From positions 1-47,292 of the IMG/VR virus record IMGVR_UViG_3300022591_000018: DNA of 47,292 nucleotides, one strand, 5' to 3'. Shown in pieces: positions 1-7,457 of this stretch (its first letter is position 1; every line of letters begins with the position of its first letter). A model generated the notes under the pieces. The model was not told the DNA's origin and did not search any database. It saw only the letters and a program-made list of their open reading frames with translations. The position numbers were made by a program, and so were the translations under genes. The stretch is from a virus.

Positions 1-1
1 G

Positions 2-694
2 TATGAGATCACATCCACAAATAAACACGCAACAGCTACAGACGCTAGTAAGTTGTCACAAAATCTTAGAGTTGCCCTTGAGATAGAAGCGTATCGCCTA
101 GCGGATGAGGCTAGTAAACATAGAACGCCTGAGCGTTTAAGGGAACTCTGTATCCATCAATTGACAATCCACGCCCTTGATGAGGATATAAACCCAGCCC
201 AGCGCATCAAATCACTAGAACTTCTAGGCAAGATTGCAGAGGTTGGACTCTTTGAGGATAGGAAAACGACTACGATAGTGCATCAATCGGGGGATATTAA
301 AGCCCGCTTACTGGAAAAGCTCAGAGGCGTTATAGATATGGAAGTGAGCGAAGCTCGAAGCGATGATGGGGAGTCATTACTAGCAGAACTCAGGGGGGAA
401 GGCATAAGCGAACCTGATCCAGCCAAACCCACTACACCCCCACAAGCCGATTTTGACCTGCCCGAACTGGAGTCACCTACACATACTATTCCACACAATA
501 GATCACCTGATTTATCCGATGTTAGTGACCACTCCGTGAAATCGACCTCGCAAGTCATTGAGTCTGAACAAGAAAATATGAGTACCTGCAACGTTTCAGG
601 TACAGACACCCCCACGGCATATATAAATGCCACAGATATGCGTAAGATAATTATGGAGAACACCCCCCCTTCTGTTTCTGAAACGAAAGACTAG
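2..694 (+). CDS. terS: Terminase small subunit-like protein (5' partial)
   Basis: The small terminase subunit recognises phage DNA and hands it to the large subunit for packaging. The frame is open from base 2, so the start probably lies outside the window; the first internal start is a TTG at 53 with no good ribosome binding site. A segment beginning INPAQRIKSLELLGKIAEVG and running into a LFEDRK stretch resembles the conserved core of small terminase subunits in related podoviruses. The C-terminal third is acidic, Pro/Ser/Thr-rich and probably disordered. It lies upstream of the large subunit, separated by five small genes. I infer the role from this motif and the position; no helix-turn-helix is obvious in the visible part. 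Confidence 0.65.
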   Translation, partial: YEITSTNKHATATDASKLSQNLRVALEIEAYRLADEASKHRTPERLRELCIHQLTIHALDEDINPAQRIKSLELLGKIAEVGLFEDRKTTTIVHQSGDIKARLLEKLRGVIDMEVSEARSDDGESLLAELRGEGISEPDPAKPTTPPQADFDLPELESPTHTIPHNRSPDLSDVSDHSVKSTSQVIESEQENMSTCNVSGTDTPTAYINATDMRKIIMENTPPSVSETKD

Positions 695-708
695 GGGGGT
701 ATATTTTT

Positions 709-1014
709 ATGAAAAATGCGTTTCCTGATTACAAGAAGTTTACTTTTGATGGAATAGAGTGGGCTAGTGTCTTAACCCGTATGAATGGGCTTTTTGGTAG
801 GAATGCTTATGACTCCGACTTTAATACTGTGGGCTTTTGGGATGAGATAGAGAAGGTTCGTATGGAAGGGTTCAGGGAAGCTATAGAGGTATTAGAAGAA
901 ATGGACCGGGCTGATAATAAGGCGAAGACTTATATTAGTACTATGAAGCAACTGTACGATGCCGCCATTCTTTCCAGCAAACCAGCGGGATTTAAGGCTA
1001 GAGGTATTAAATGA
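709..1014 (+). CDS. Hypothetical protein, 101 aa
   Basis: I do not recognise this gene. It starts with ATG after a G-rich ribosome binding site (GGGGGG at about 695-700). The product is soluble, mixed-charge and mostly helical by composition, with an acidic helix around EAIEVLEEMDRAD. Its last bases overlap the next start (ATGA), so it is the first member of a translationally coupled chain leading to the large terminase. A packaging-associated or early regulatory role is possible from position only. Confidence 0.6.
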   Translation: MKNAFPDYKKFTFDGIEWASVLTRMNGLFGRNAYDSDFNTVGFWDEIEKVRMEGFREAIEVLEEMDRADNKAKTYISTMKQLYDAAILSSKPAGFKARGIK

Positions 1015-1193
1015 AAGAAGCATTAGCGCCATATATAAATCCAGAGGTACAGCCCTCTATTACAAAACCGACTATTGGGCACATCATTAACTTGGCTTTG
1101 CAGTTAGATGAAGCAGAAAGAAAGACGCTTGTTCGGATCTTACGTCAGATGCAAGCTAGTACTATAGATAAGCACTGGGAGGATTACCTGTGA
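1011..1193 (+). CDS. Hypothetical protein, 60 aa
   Basis: This small gene overlaps its upstream neighbour by ATGA and its downstream neighbour by GTGA, which supports that it is translated. The product has one amphipathic helix (INLALQLDEAERKTLVRILR region) and no recognisable domain. I cannot assign a function. Confidence 0.55.
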   Translation: MKEALAPYINPEVQPSITKPTIGHIINLALQLDEAERKTLVRILRQMQASTIDKHWEDYL

Positions 1194-1414
1194 CCCCGAA
1201 GCAAAGAGAAGTCTTTCTGGTGATAGACGAATGGTGGAAGAAGTGGGGTTACTCTCCCTCTATAGATGAAATAATGATGGTGACTGGAGACAAGTCTCGG
1301 TCTAACGTTCACCGGATTATAAAAAGACTATGCGAGTCTGGAGTCTGTAAGAAGTTACCGAACAGATCCCGTACTCTAAGACCGACTTATATTAACTTTA
1401 GGAACTTGCCATGA
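1190..1414 (+). CDS. LexA N-terminal-like winged helix-turn-helix protein
   Basis: This 74-residue protein looks like a stand-alone LexA DNA-binding domain. It begins TPKQREVFLVIDEW, followed by GYSPSIDEI, a turn with TGDKSRSNVHRIIKRL (the likely recognition helix) and a C-terminal wing ending near LRPTY. This order of motifs is that of the LexA winged helix; the autoprotease domain is absent. The start is a GTG overlapping the upstream stop (GTGA). It could be a phage transcription regulator or a competitor for host LexA operators; both are inference. Finding a regulator inside the terminase leader is uncommon. Confidence 0.7.
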   Translation: MTPKQREVFLVIDEWWKKWGYSPSIDEIMMVTGDKSRSNVHRIIKRLCESGVCKKLPNRSRTLRPTYINFRNLP

Positions 1415-1620
1415 ACCCATACCAACTAGCGGAATTGCTAGATACTGCAAACGACCACGGATATTGCCAAGATGCAGCTAAAGAGATCCGCAAATTGTGT
1501 GCAGAAAATACCAGTCTGTTTGACTTTCTCCACAATACCAACCAATACGGTCTTTACTTGGCTTTCAAAGCGTTAAACCAAGCGGGCGAAACCGAACTTG
1601 CTAATACGGTGGGCAAATGA
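1411..1620 (+). CDS. Hypothetical protein, 69 aa
   Basis: An ATGA overlap joins this gene to the LexA-like gene, and its own end overlaps the next small gene. The product is a small helical protein with two cysteines (YCQD and LCAEN) and no domain I recognise. Confidence 0.55.
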   Translation: MNPYQLAELLDTANDHGYCQDAAKEIRKLCAENTSLFDFLHNTNQYGLYLAFKALNQAGETELANTVGK

Positions 1621-1760
1621 ACTTAATGGAAGACCTATTCCAATTGGCTAAGGATTTAGAAAAAAACCGTCAGCAGTGGCAAGCTACTGTGGTGAAGGAG
1701 TGCTACAGGGTAATGCAAGAGCAAGCAGAACTCATAAAGAAATTGACTAATAAAGAATGA
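1617..1760 (+). CDS. Hypothetical 47-aa coiled-coil peptide
   Basis: This short frame starts at an ATG overlapping the upstream stop (ATGA, 1617-1620) and stops in an ATGA overlapping the terminase start (1757-1760). It fills the interval between two coupled genes exactly, which is good evidence that it is translated. The product is about 47 residues, charged and helical (AKDLEKNRQQW, QEQAELIKKLTNKE), probably a short coiled coil. The function is unknown; translation through it would deliver ribosomes to the terminase start. Confidence 0.6.
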   Translation: MNLMEDLFQLAKDLEKNRQQWQATVVKECYRVMQEQAELIKKLTNKE

Positions 1761-4135
1761 AACTAGCTGACTTTATCGAAGCCTTACCTGAAGGGGATAG
1801 GGCTGAACTAATAAAGGAAGTAGATGAGTACCGTTCTGCGGTGCATCGGGAAGCTGCCCAGAAAAACTTTATCCAGTTCACCAAAGAGATGTGGGCTGGG
1901 TTTGTAGATGGAAGACACCATAAAGTAATGGCAAAGCAGTTTGAGAGAATCGCTGCTGGGGAATGTAAGAGACTTATTATCAATATGCCTCCTCGCCATA
2001 CGAAGTCGGAGTTTGCATCTTATCTTCTGCCAGCATGGTATTTAGGTCAGTTTCCGGATAGAAAGATCATCCAATGTTCTAACACGGCTGAATTGGCGGT
2101 GGGTTTTGGACGAAAGGTGCGTAACTTACTAGACTCCAATCAGTATGCAGAAGTCTTTCCCAACGTACATCTACGCCATGACTCAAAAGCAGCGGGGCGG
2201 TGGGCTACCAATATGGGTGGGGACTACTTTGCGATTGGTGTCGGAGGAACGGTAACGGGTAAAGGTGCGGATTTACTCATAATTGACGATCCACACTCCG
2301 AACAAGAAGCAAGATTAGCGTCATCTGATGCTTCTGTCTTTGATAACGTCTACGAATGGTACACATCTGGTCCTCGGCAACGTCTCCAACCGGGCGGTTC
2401 TATCGTAATTGTGATGTGCATGACGGGTGATACACCTGTTCTTATGGCGAATGGTACAGAAAAACTATTAAAGGACATCCGACAGGGAGATCAGGTAGCT
2501 ACCTTTGACCACGGAAAACTAACGATTAGTAAAGTTAATAATTGGCAGTCAAGTGGTGTTGATTTCATATACAAAATACAAACACAATCTGGTAAAATAA
2601 TTCGTGCAAACGAACGACATCCGTTTCTTGTGATGAATGAAGGAGTATTGGAATGGACCAGATTAAATCAACTAAAAGTGTGGGATTTACTTGTATCGTT
2701 GAAGGATGCACAAGACCATCTAGATCAAAAACAAAACAAGGAAAATGCTCCCCATGCCAAGCAAAATCTAGCTACCACCGCAAAAACCCTGAATCACCAT
2801 ATCAACCTATCGGACACCACGGAAAATGGGTTGGAAAGCAATGTGGATGCGGCAAGCCAATTGTTTCAAAAGGACTATGTAGCTCATGCTACCCAAAACA
2901 GTTCCCGCCAGAAAAACCAACTCCAGAGCAAAACAGGGCAAGAAGGATCAAACACAGGTACGGAATTACTGTTGAGCAATATCAAAAAATGGTTGAAGAA
3001 CGTGGCAATCTTTGTGATGTGTGCAAAAAACCACCAACAAGTCATAACACCCGAGCACACTGGGACGGAAAACTGTGCATTGACCACTGCCACGAAACAG
3101 GAAAAATCAGAGGATTGCTCTGTAATGACTGCAACTTGGCTGTCGGATATGGAAAGACACCAAGCGTACTTGAACGAGCTGCATCGTATCTCCGACTTCA
3201 CAGTAGATCCGATAATCTCAATAACTCCTGACGGAGAAGAAGAAGTATTTGATGTTGAGATAGATCGTACTGAAAACTTTATAGCCAATGGTTTTGTAAG
3301 TCACAATACCCGTTGGGCAAAACGGGATTTAACAGGGCGAATCCTGCAATCTATGGTGGATAAAGACGGGGAAACATGGGAAGTTATCAATTTCCCTGCA
3401 ATTTTGCCGTCCGGATTGCCATTATGGGGGGAGTTTTGGAGCCTAGAAGAGCTAGAAGCCCTACGATTAGAACTTCCACTATCTAAATGGAACGCTCAGT
3501 ACCAGCAAGACCCGACTTCTGAGGAAGGCGCAGTCATAAAACGGGAGTGGTGGAGGGAGTGGGAGAAGGAAAATCCTCCGCATTGCGAGTTTGTCATCCA
3601 ATCTTGGGATACTGCCTTTACCAAAAACGAACGGTCAGACTATTCTGCCTGTACGACATGGGGAGTCTTTTATTTGAATGAAGATCCGAATGATGCCCAT
3701 ATTATTTTGCTAGATGCGTTCAAAAGACGGATGGAATTTCCAGAGTTGAAAGAGACTGCGTTCAATCATTACAAGACTTGGGAACCGGACGCTTTTATCG
3801 TGGAGGCAAAAGCTTCTGGCGGTCCACTTATTTATGAATTAAGGTCTATGGGAATACCTGTTTCGGAGTTTACTCCTAGCAGGGGGAATGATAAGATGGT
3901 GCGTATTAATGCAGTAGCAGACTTGTTTGCTTCTGGGAAGGTTTGGTGTCCTCGAACCCGATGGGCAGAGGAAGTAGTAGAAGAGATGGCAGCGTTTCCT
4001 AATTCGGACCATGATGACTTGGTGGATAGCTCCACACAGGCTCTTCTCCGCTTTAGAAAAGGCGGCTTTATTAGATTAGATTCTGATGAGCAGGACGAAC
4101 CAGTATCATTTAGACGCAAAATTGCTTACTACTAA
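1757..4135 (+). CDS. terL: Terminase large subunit precursor containing an intein
   Basis: This is the packaging motor ATPase and nuclease. Walker A is MPPRHTKS (residues 77-84) and Walker B LLIIDD (173-178). The nuclease domain shows IQSWDTAF and, near the end, HDDLVDSS. An intein at residues 221-517 splits the conserved VIVM|TRWAKRDLTGR segment of the ATPase domain. Removing it leaves about 495 residues, a normal length for this family, and rejoins VIVMTRW as seen in intein-free terminases. A separate HNH gene lies inside the intein in another frame. The ATG overlaps the preceding stop, and the stop TAA is followed directly by the next gene's binding site. Packaging activity should require splicing. 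Confidence 0.95.
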   Translation: MKLADFIEALPEGDRAELIKEVDEYRSAVHREAAQKNFIQFTKEMWAGFVDGRHHKVMAKQFERIAAGECKRLIINMPPRHTKSEFASYLLPAWYLGQFPDRKIIQCSNTAELAVGFGRKVRNLLDSNQYAEVFPNVHLRHDSKAAGRWATNMGGDYFAIGVGGTVTGKGADLLIIDDPHSEQEARLASSDASVFDNVYEWYTSGPRQRLQPGGSIVIVMCMTGDTPVLMANGTEKLLKDIRQGDQVATFDHGKLTISKVNNWQSSGVDFIYKIQTQSGKIIRANERHPFLVMNEGVLEWTRLNQLKVWDLLVSLKDAQDHLDQKQNKENAPHAKQNLATTAKTLNHHINLSDTTENGLESNVDAASQLFQKDYVAHATQNSSRQKNQLQSKTGQEGSNTGTELLLSNIKKWLKNVAIFVMCAKNHQQVITPEHTGTENCALTTATKQEKSEDCSVMTATWLSDMERHQAYLNELHRISDFTVDPIISITPDGEEEVFDVEIDRTENFIANGFVSHNTRWAKRDLTGRILQSMVDKDGETWEVINFPAILPSGLPLWGEFWSLEELEALRLELPLSKWNAQYQQDPTSEEGAVIKREWWREWEKENPPHCEFVIQSWDTAFTKNERSDYSACTTWGVFYLNEDPNDAHIILLDAFKRRMEFPELKETAFNHYKTWEPDAFIVEAKASGGPLIYELRSMGIPVSEFTPSRGNDKMVRINAVADLFASGKVWCPRTRWAEEVVEEMAAFPNSDHDDLVDSSTQALLRFRKGGFIRLDSDEQDEPVSFRRKIAYY
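2640..2645 (+). promoter_or_regulatory. Internal ribosome binding site for the nested HNH gene
   Basis: AAGGAG lies seven bases before the ATG at 2653, an ideal Shine-Dalgarno site inside the terminase/intein coding sequence. In the host frame it encodes part of NEGV just after splicing block B. It supports independent translation of the nested gene. Confidence 0.75.
2653..3231 (+). CDS. Endonuclease VII-type HNH homing endonuclease nested out of frame in the intein
   Basis: This 192-residue protein is encoded in a different frame (offset 2) from the surrounding terminase-intein. Residues 98-185 match the recombination endonuclease VII family: CDVC (121-124), LCIDHCHETG with catalytic-type Asp144-His145, RGLLCNDCN with zinc cysteines 157 and 160 and Asn161. 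Two further zinc-knuckle-like clusters precede it (C14, C19, C32, C35 and C64, C66, C76, C79), probably for DNA binding. It has its own AAGGAG site and spans only the region between splicing blocks B and F. The likely role is to cut intein-less terL alleles and drive homing of the intein. Function is inferred from family and position; the intact active site argues that it is not decayed. Confidence 0.85.
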   Translation: MDQIKSTKSVGFTCIVEGCTRPSRSKTKQGKCSPCQAKSSYHRKNPESPYQPIGHHGKWVGKQCGCGKPIVSKGLCSSCYPKQFPPEKPTPEQNRARRIKHRYGITVEQYQKMVEERGNLCDVCKKPPTSHNTRAHWDGKLCIDHCHETGKIRGLLCNDCNLAVGYGKTPSVLERAASYLRLHSRSDNLNNS

Positions 4136-4145
4136 GGAGCAAACA

Positions 4146-4430
4146 ATGTTTTTCATGAATACCGCAGACGTACTATACGAAGCGTACAAAAAAGCATTAC
4201 GAGTTGAACTTGCTCTAGATGGTTCACAAATGCCTAAATCATGGCATAGCATTAATGCAGAAACGTCCTCTAGGGAATGGAAAGAGCGTTTCACAGATGA
4301 GATTATTAGGACATACTCTGAATACAAAGAGTATGGATTGGAATTACAGAAACAAATTTTTGATATGCAAAAAGAAATATCAAAGCTCAAAACAGAAAAC
4401 TTAGCGTTGTTAGAATCGAAAGAGAAATAA
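4146..4430 (+). CDS. Hypothetical protein with C-terminal coiled coil, 94 aa
   Basis: I chose the ATG at 4146 because AAGGAG (4134-4139), overlapping the terminase stop, sits six bases upstream; an ATG at 4086 would overlap the terminase by 50 bases. The C-terminal half (LQKQIFDMQKEISKLKTENL) is a strong coiled coil. It lies between the terminase and portal genes. I do not recognise the family. Confidence 0.6.
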   Translation: MFFMNTADVLYEAYKKALRVELALDGSQMPKSWHSINAETSSREWKERFTDEIIRTYSEYKEYGLELQKQIFDMQKEISKLKTENLALLESKEK

Positions 4431-4431
4431 T

Positions 4432-6858
4432 ATGGCAATGGAAAAAGGCTTATACCAAGCTCCCCAAGGACTAGAATCATTGGACGATTCAGAAGACGTA
4501 GGAATGGAGTTTGAGATTGTTGATCCTGAAGCAGATCTAGAAAATTTACTGGATGTTCTTCCAGCAGAAGAAGGTGACTTCAACGATAACTTAGCTGAGG
4601 TAATTGATCCCGGAACATTACTCATGATTACCGGAGACTTAATCTCCGACTTTGATGATGACGTATCTTCCCGTAGAGATTGGATGCAAACTTATGTAGA
4701 TGGTTTGGAACTCTTGGGAATGCGAATTGAAGAGCGCACCGATCCCTGGCCCGGAGCTTGCGGTGTCTATCATCCGCTATTGTCCGAGGCGTTGGTTAAG
4801 TTTCAAGCAGAAACAATCATGGAGTTATTCCCTGCCTCTGGTCCAGTAAGAACAGAGATTGTAGGACGTGAGACTCCAGAGAAAAAAGATGCAGCAGTTC
4901 GTGTTCAAGCCGACATGAACTATCAATTAACAGATGTAATGACAGAGTATCGTCCTGAGACAGAGCGTATGCTTTGGGGCTTGGGTCTTGCTGGTAACGC
5001 ATTTAAAAAGGTTTACTACGATCCGAACTTGGGTCGACAGGTGTCTTTGTTTGTACCAGCAGAAGATGTAGTTGTTCCATACGGAGCTTCTAATATTGAG
5101 ACAGCTCCTCGTATTACGCACATCATGCGTAAAACAGAAAACGAACTGCGTAGGTTGCAGGTCGCAGGGTTCTACTTAGACGTAGATCTTGGTACGCCAG
5201 ATAACGTCATGGATGAAGTAGAGAAGAAGATTGCCGAGAAAATGGGCTTTCGTGCCACAGTCGATGACCGCTATAAGGTCTTGGAAATGCACGTTGACCT
5301 AGATATTCCGGGATACGAACATAAGGATGAAAATGGAGAACCTACAGGCATTGCTTTACCGTATGTGGTCACTATTGAAAAAGGCAGCAATACAGTTCTA
5401 TCTATCCGTAGGAACTGGGATCCAGAAGATGATACGTTCCAGAAACGTCAGCATTTCGTCCATTATGGATACGTTCCGGGCTTTGGCTTTTATTGCTTTG
5501 GGCTTATTCATCTTGTCGGTGCTTTTGCTAAGTCTGGTACTTCTATTATCAGACAACTCGTGGATGCAGGGACATTATCAAATCTGCCGGGTGGCTTTAA
5601 GACCCGTGGGCTGCGAGTAAAGGGGGACGATACTCCTATCGCTCCAGCGGAGTTCCGAGATGTAGACGTACCATCTGGCACGATCAAAGACAACATCATG
5701 ACTCTTCCTTACAAGGAACCAAGTCAGACTTTGTTAACTCTCCTCAATACTATTGTGGAAGAAGGTCGTAGATTCGCCAATTCAGCAGATATGAAAATCT
5801 CTGATATGTCGGCTAACTCTCCAGTCGGTACAACACTTGCCATCTTGGAAAGAACTTTAAAGACAATGACTGCGGTACAAGCCCGTGTTCATTACTCAAT
5901 GAAGCAAGAGCTACGTTTATTGAAAGGAATTATCCGTGATTACACACCTGAAGAATATTCGTTTGAGCCTGAAGAAGGTGACCGCAAGGCTAAAAAGTCC
6001 GATTACGATCTGGTGGATGTTATTCCCGTGTCAGATCCGAATGCGGCTACGATGTCGCAAAAAGTTGTCCAATACCAAGCAGTCATCCAATTAGCACAGC
6101 AAGCACCACAGCTTTATGACTTGGCATACTTGCACCGTCAAATGTTGGAAGTCTTAGGTATTAAGAATGCTTCTAAGCTAGTGCCGTTGACAGATGATCA
6201 AAAACCAGTAGATCCAATCTCTGAGAATATGAATGCCGTTAATGGTAAACCTATGCAGTCATTCATTTTCCAAGATCACGATGCCCATATTGCAGCGCAC
6301 CAAGCATTCATGACCGATCCAGTTGTGATGAAGACCATTGGTCAAAATCCAGCAGCTAATCAAATCATGGCAGCATTGCAAGCGCATATTGCTTCTCACT
6401 TAGCGTTCCAGTACAGAGCACAAGTTGAAAAACAAATGGGCGTTACTTTGCCAGCTCCGAATGCCGAACTTCCTCCAGAAGTGGAAGTACAGGTATCTCG
6501 TCTGGTTGCTCAGGCAAGCCAGCAGTTACTACAGATCCATCAAGGAGAAGCTGCACAACAACAGAATCAACAAGCTGCACAAGACCCATTGGTTCAATTG
6601 CAACAAGCAGATCAACAGCTCAAAGCGCAAGATATTCAGCGCAAAGCCCAAAACGATCAAGCAAATATTCAGCTCAAAGGTCAACAGATTCAGGTCGAAA
6701 AAGACCGTATTGCAGCTCAAAGTCAAACAGAAGCCATGCGTATTCAGGCTGATGTACAGAAATCAATCGCTCAGAAACAGCACGAAACTGAGATGGAACA
6801 GCTCCGTCTTGGTGTAGATGTTGCTAAAACGGACGCTAATTTAAGGAATAAATCGTGA
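4432..6858 (+). CDS. Portal protein
   Basis: This 808-residue protein forms the dodecameric portal through which DNA enters and leaves the head. The size, the place directly after the terminase, and the segments RTDPWPGACGVYHPLLSEA, MLWGLGLAGNAFKKVYYDP and the SPVGTTLAILERTLKTMTAV helix are typical of podovirus portals. The last 150 residues are a Gln/Ala-rich helix (HQGEAAQQQNQQAAQDP onward), consistent with a P22-like barrel extending into the capsid. Its stop overlaps the GTG of the next gene. The barrel reading is inference. Confidence 0.9.
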   Translation: MAMEKGLYQAPQGLESLDDSEDVGMEFEIVDPEADLENLLDVLPAEEGDFNDNLAEVIDPGTLLMITGDLISDFDDDVSSRRDWMQTYVDGLELLGMRIEERTDPWPGACGVYHPLLSEALVKFQAETIMELFPASGPVRTEIVGRETPEKKDAAVRVQADMNYQLTDVMTEYRPETERMLWGLGLAGNAFKKVYYDPNLGRQVSLFVPAEDVVVPYGASNIETAPRITHIMRKTENELRRLQVAGFYLDVDLGTPDNVMDEVEKKIAEKMGFRATVDDRYKVLEMHVDLDIPGYEHKDENGEPTGIALPYVVTIEKGSNTVLSIRRNWDPEDDTFQKRQHFVHYGYVPGFGFYCFGLIHLVGAFAKSGTSIIRQLVDAGTLSNLPGGFKTRGLRVKGDDTPIAPAEFRDVDVPSGTIKDNIMTLPYKEPSQTLLTLLNTIVEEGRRFANSADMKISDMSANSPVGTTLAILERTLKTMTAVQARVHYSMKQELRLLKGIIRDYTPEEYSFEPEEGDRKAKKSDYDLVDVIPVSDPNAATMSQKVVQYQAVIQLAQQAPQLYDLAYLHRQMLEVLGIKNASKLVPLTDDQKPVDPISENMNAVNGKPMQSFIFQDHDAHIAAHQAFMTDPVVMKTIGQNPAANQIMAALQAHIASHLAFQYRAQVEKQMGVTLPAPNAELPPEVEVQVSRLVAQASQQLLQIHQGEAAQQQNQQAAQDPLVQLQQADQQLKAQDIQRKAQNDQANIQLKGQQIQVEKDRIAAQSQTEAMRIQADVQKSIAQKQHETEMEQLRLGVDVAKTDANLRNKS

Positions 6859-7049
6859 TCAATAAAGCGATAAAACATCTATGCGGCAAGATAGATGACA
6901 AAGTGCAACAACTTCAGGATTCTCTAGGCAGCTCATCAGCCAAAGACTTCGCTGAGTACAAAGCAATGTGTGGTGAGATAAAAGGTCTTCTCACTGCTCG
7001 GATGTACCTTACAGACCTAGAAACCAAGATAGAGGAATTAGATGAGTAA
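6855..7049 (+). CDS. Hypothetical small helical protein, 64 aa
   Basis: The start is GTG overlapping the portal stop (GTGA), and the end overlaps the next ATG. The product is almost wholly helical and charged (KIDDKVQQLQDSLG, LTDLETKIEELDE), suggesting a short coiled coil. Small genes of this kind are common right after the portal gene in related phages; the function is unknown. Confidence 0.6.
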   Translation: MINKAIKHLCGKIDDKVQQLQDSLGSSSAKDFAEYKAMCGEIKGLLTARMYLTDLETKIEELDE

Positions 7050-7446
7050 CTCACTGGATTTGACTCAGGCAGTGGATTTATCCCTGCTTATGAAGAAAAC
7101 AGACACTGAAAAAGCAAAACAACTTCCAAAGCCATCTGGATATCACATTCTATGTGCCATTCCTGAAGCAGAAGAAGAGTACGAAAGTGGAATAATTAAA
7201 GCTGATGAAACCAGAAGATATGAAGAATTGCTAACTACAGTTTTATTTGTAGTGGCATTAGGCGATGATTGCTATAAAGATCCGACTCGTTTCCCGTCTG
7301 GTCCTTGGTGCAAGCAAGGCGACTTTGTTCTGGTTAGACCGAATTCGGGATCAAAATTAATTATTCATGGTAAAGAATTCCGCTTGATCAACGATGATTC
7401 CGTAGAAGGTACAGTCGATGATCCCCGTGGCGTGAAACGAAAATAA
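7042..7446 (+). CDS. GroES-like co-chaperonin fold protein
   Basis: This 134-residue protein resembles GroES (Cpn10), the lid of the GroEL folding chamber. It shows PKPSGYHILCAIP in the place of the first barrel strand, then a SGIIKADETRR segment in the place of the mobile loop and following strand, a VVALGDDCYKDP turn, and GDFVLVRPNSGSKLIIHGKE matching the GD-x-V-x(n)-G-x-x-x-x-x-G-x-E pattern. It is longer than GroES (about 97 residues). The position between portal and scaffold suggests help in folding the capsid protein, as T4 gp31 does. The hydrophobic IVL tripeptide is only partly matched (GII), so GroEL binding is uncertain. Confidence 0.6.
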   Translation: MSNSLDLTQAVDLSLLMKKTDTEKAKQLPKPSGYHILCAIPEAEEEYESGIIKADETRRYEELLTTVLFVVALGDDCYKDPTRFPSGPWCKQGDFVLVRPNSGSKLIIHGKEFRLINDDSVEGTVDDPRGVKRK

Positions 7447-7457
7447 GGAGCGACAGC

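Larger units (their letters stand above)
2417..3307 (+). other. Intein in the large terminase (residues 221-517)
   Basis: The intein starts at Cys221 in block A (CMTGDTPVLMANG) and ends in HN before the +1 nucleophile Thr518. Block B shows NERHPFLV with His288; block F shows VFDVEIDRTENFIANG; the last two residues are His516-Asn517. All the residues needed for protein splicing (Cys1, block B His, penultimate His, terminal Asn, +1 Thr) are present. No LAGLIDADG or HNH domain can be read in the intein frame: residues about 299-492 are polar, low in hydrophobic residues and rich in N, Q, K and T. That stretch coincides with a complete endonuclease gene in another frame. Confidence 0.93.

Noticed and set aside
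2884-3288. A 134-codon minus-strand frame over the intein
   Set aside because: It has no recognisable domain or binding site; the plus-strand nested HNH frame explains the open reading better.
4086-4145. Upstream extension of the gene after the terminase
   Set aside because: The longer start overlaps the terminase by 50 bases without a ribosome binding site, while the ATG at 4146 has AAGGAG six bases upstream.
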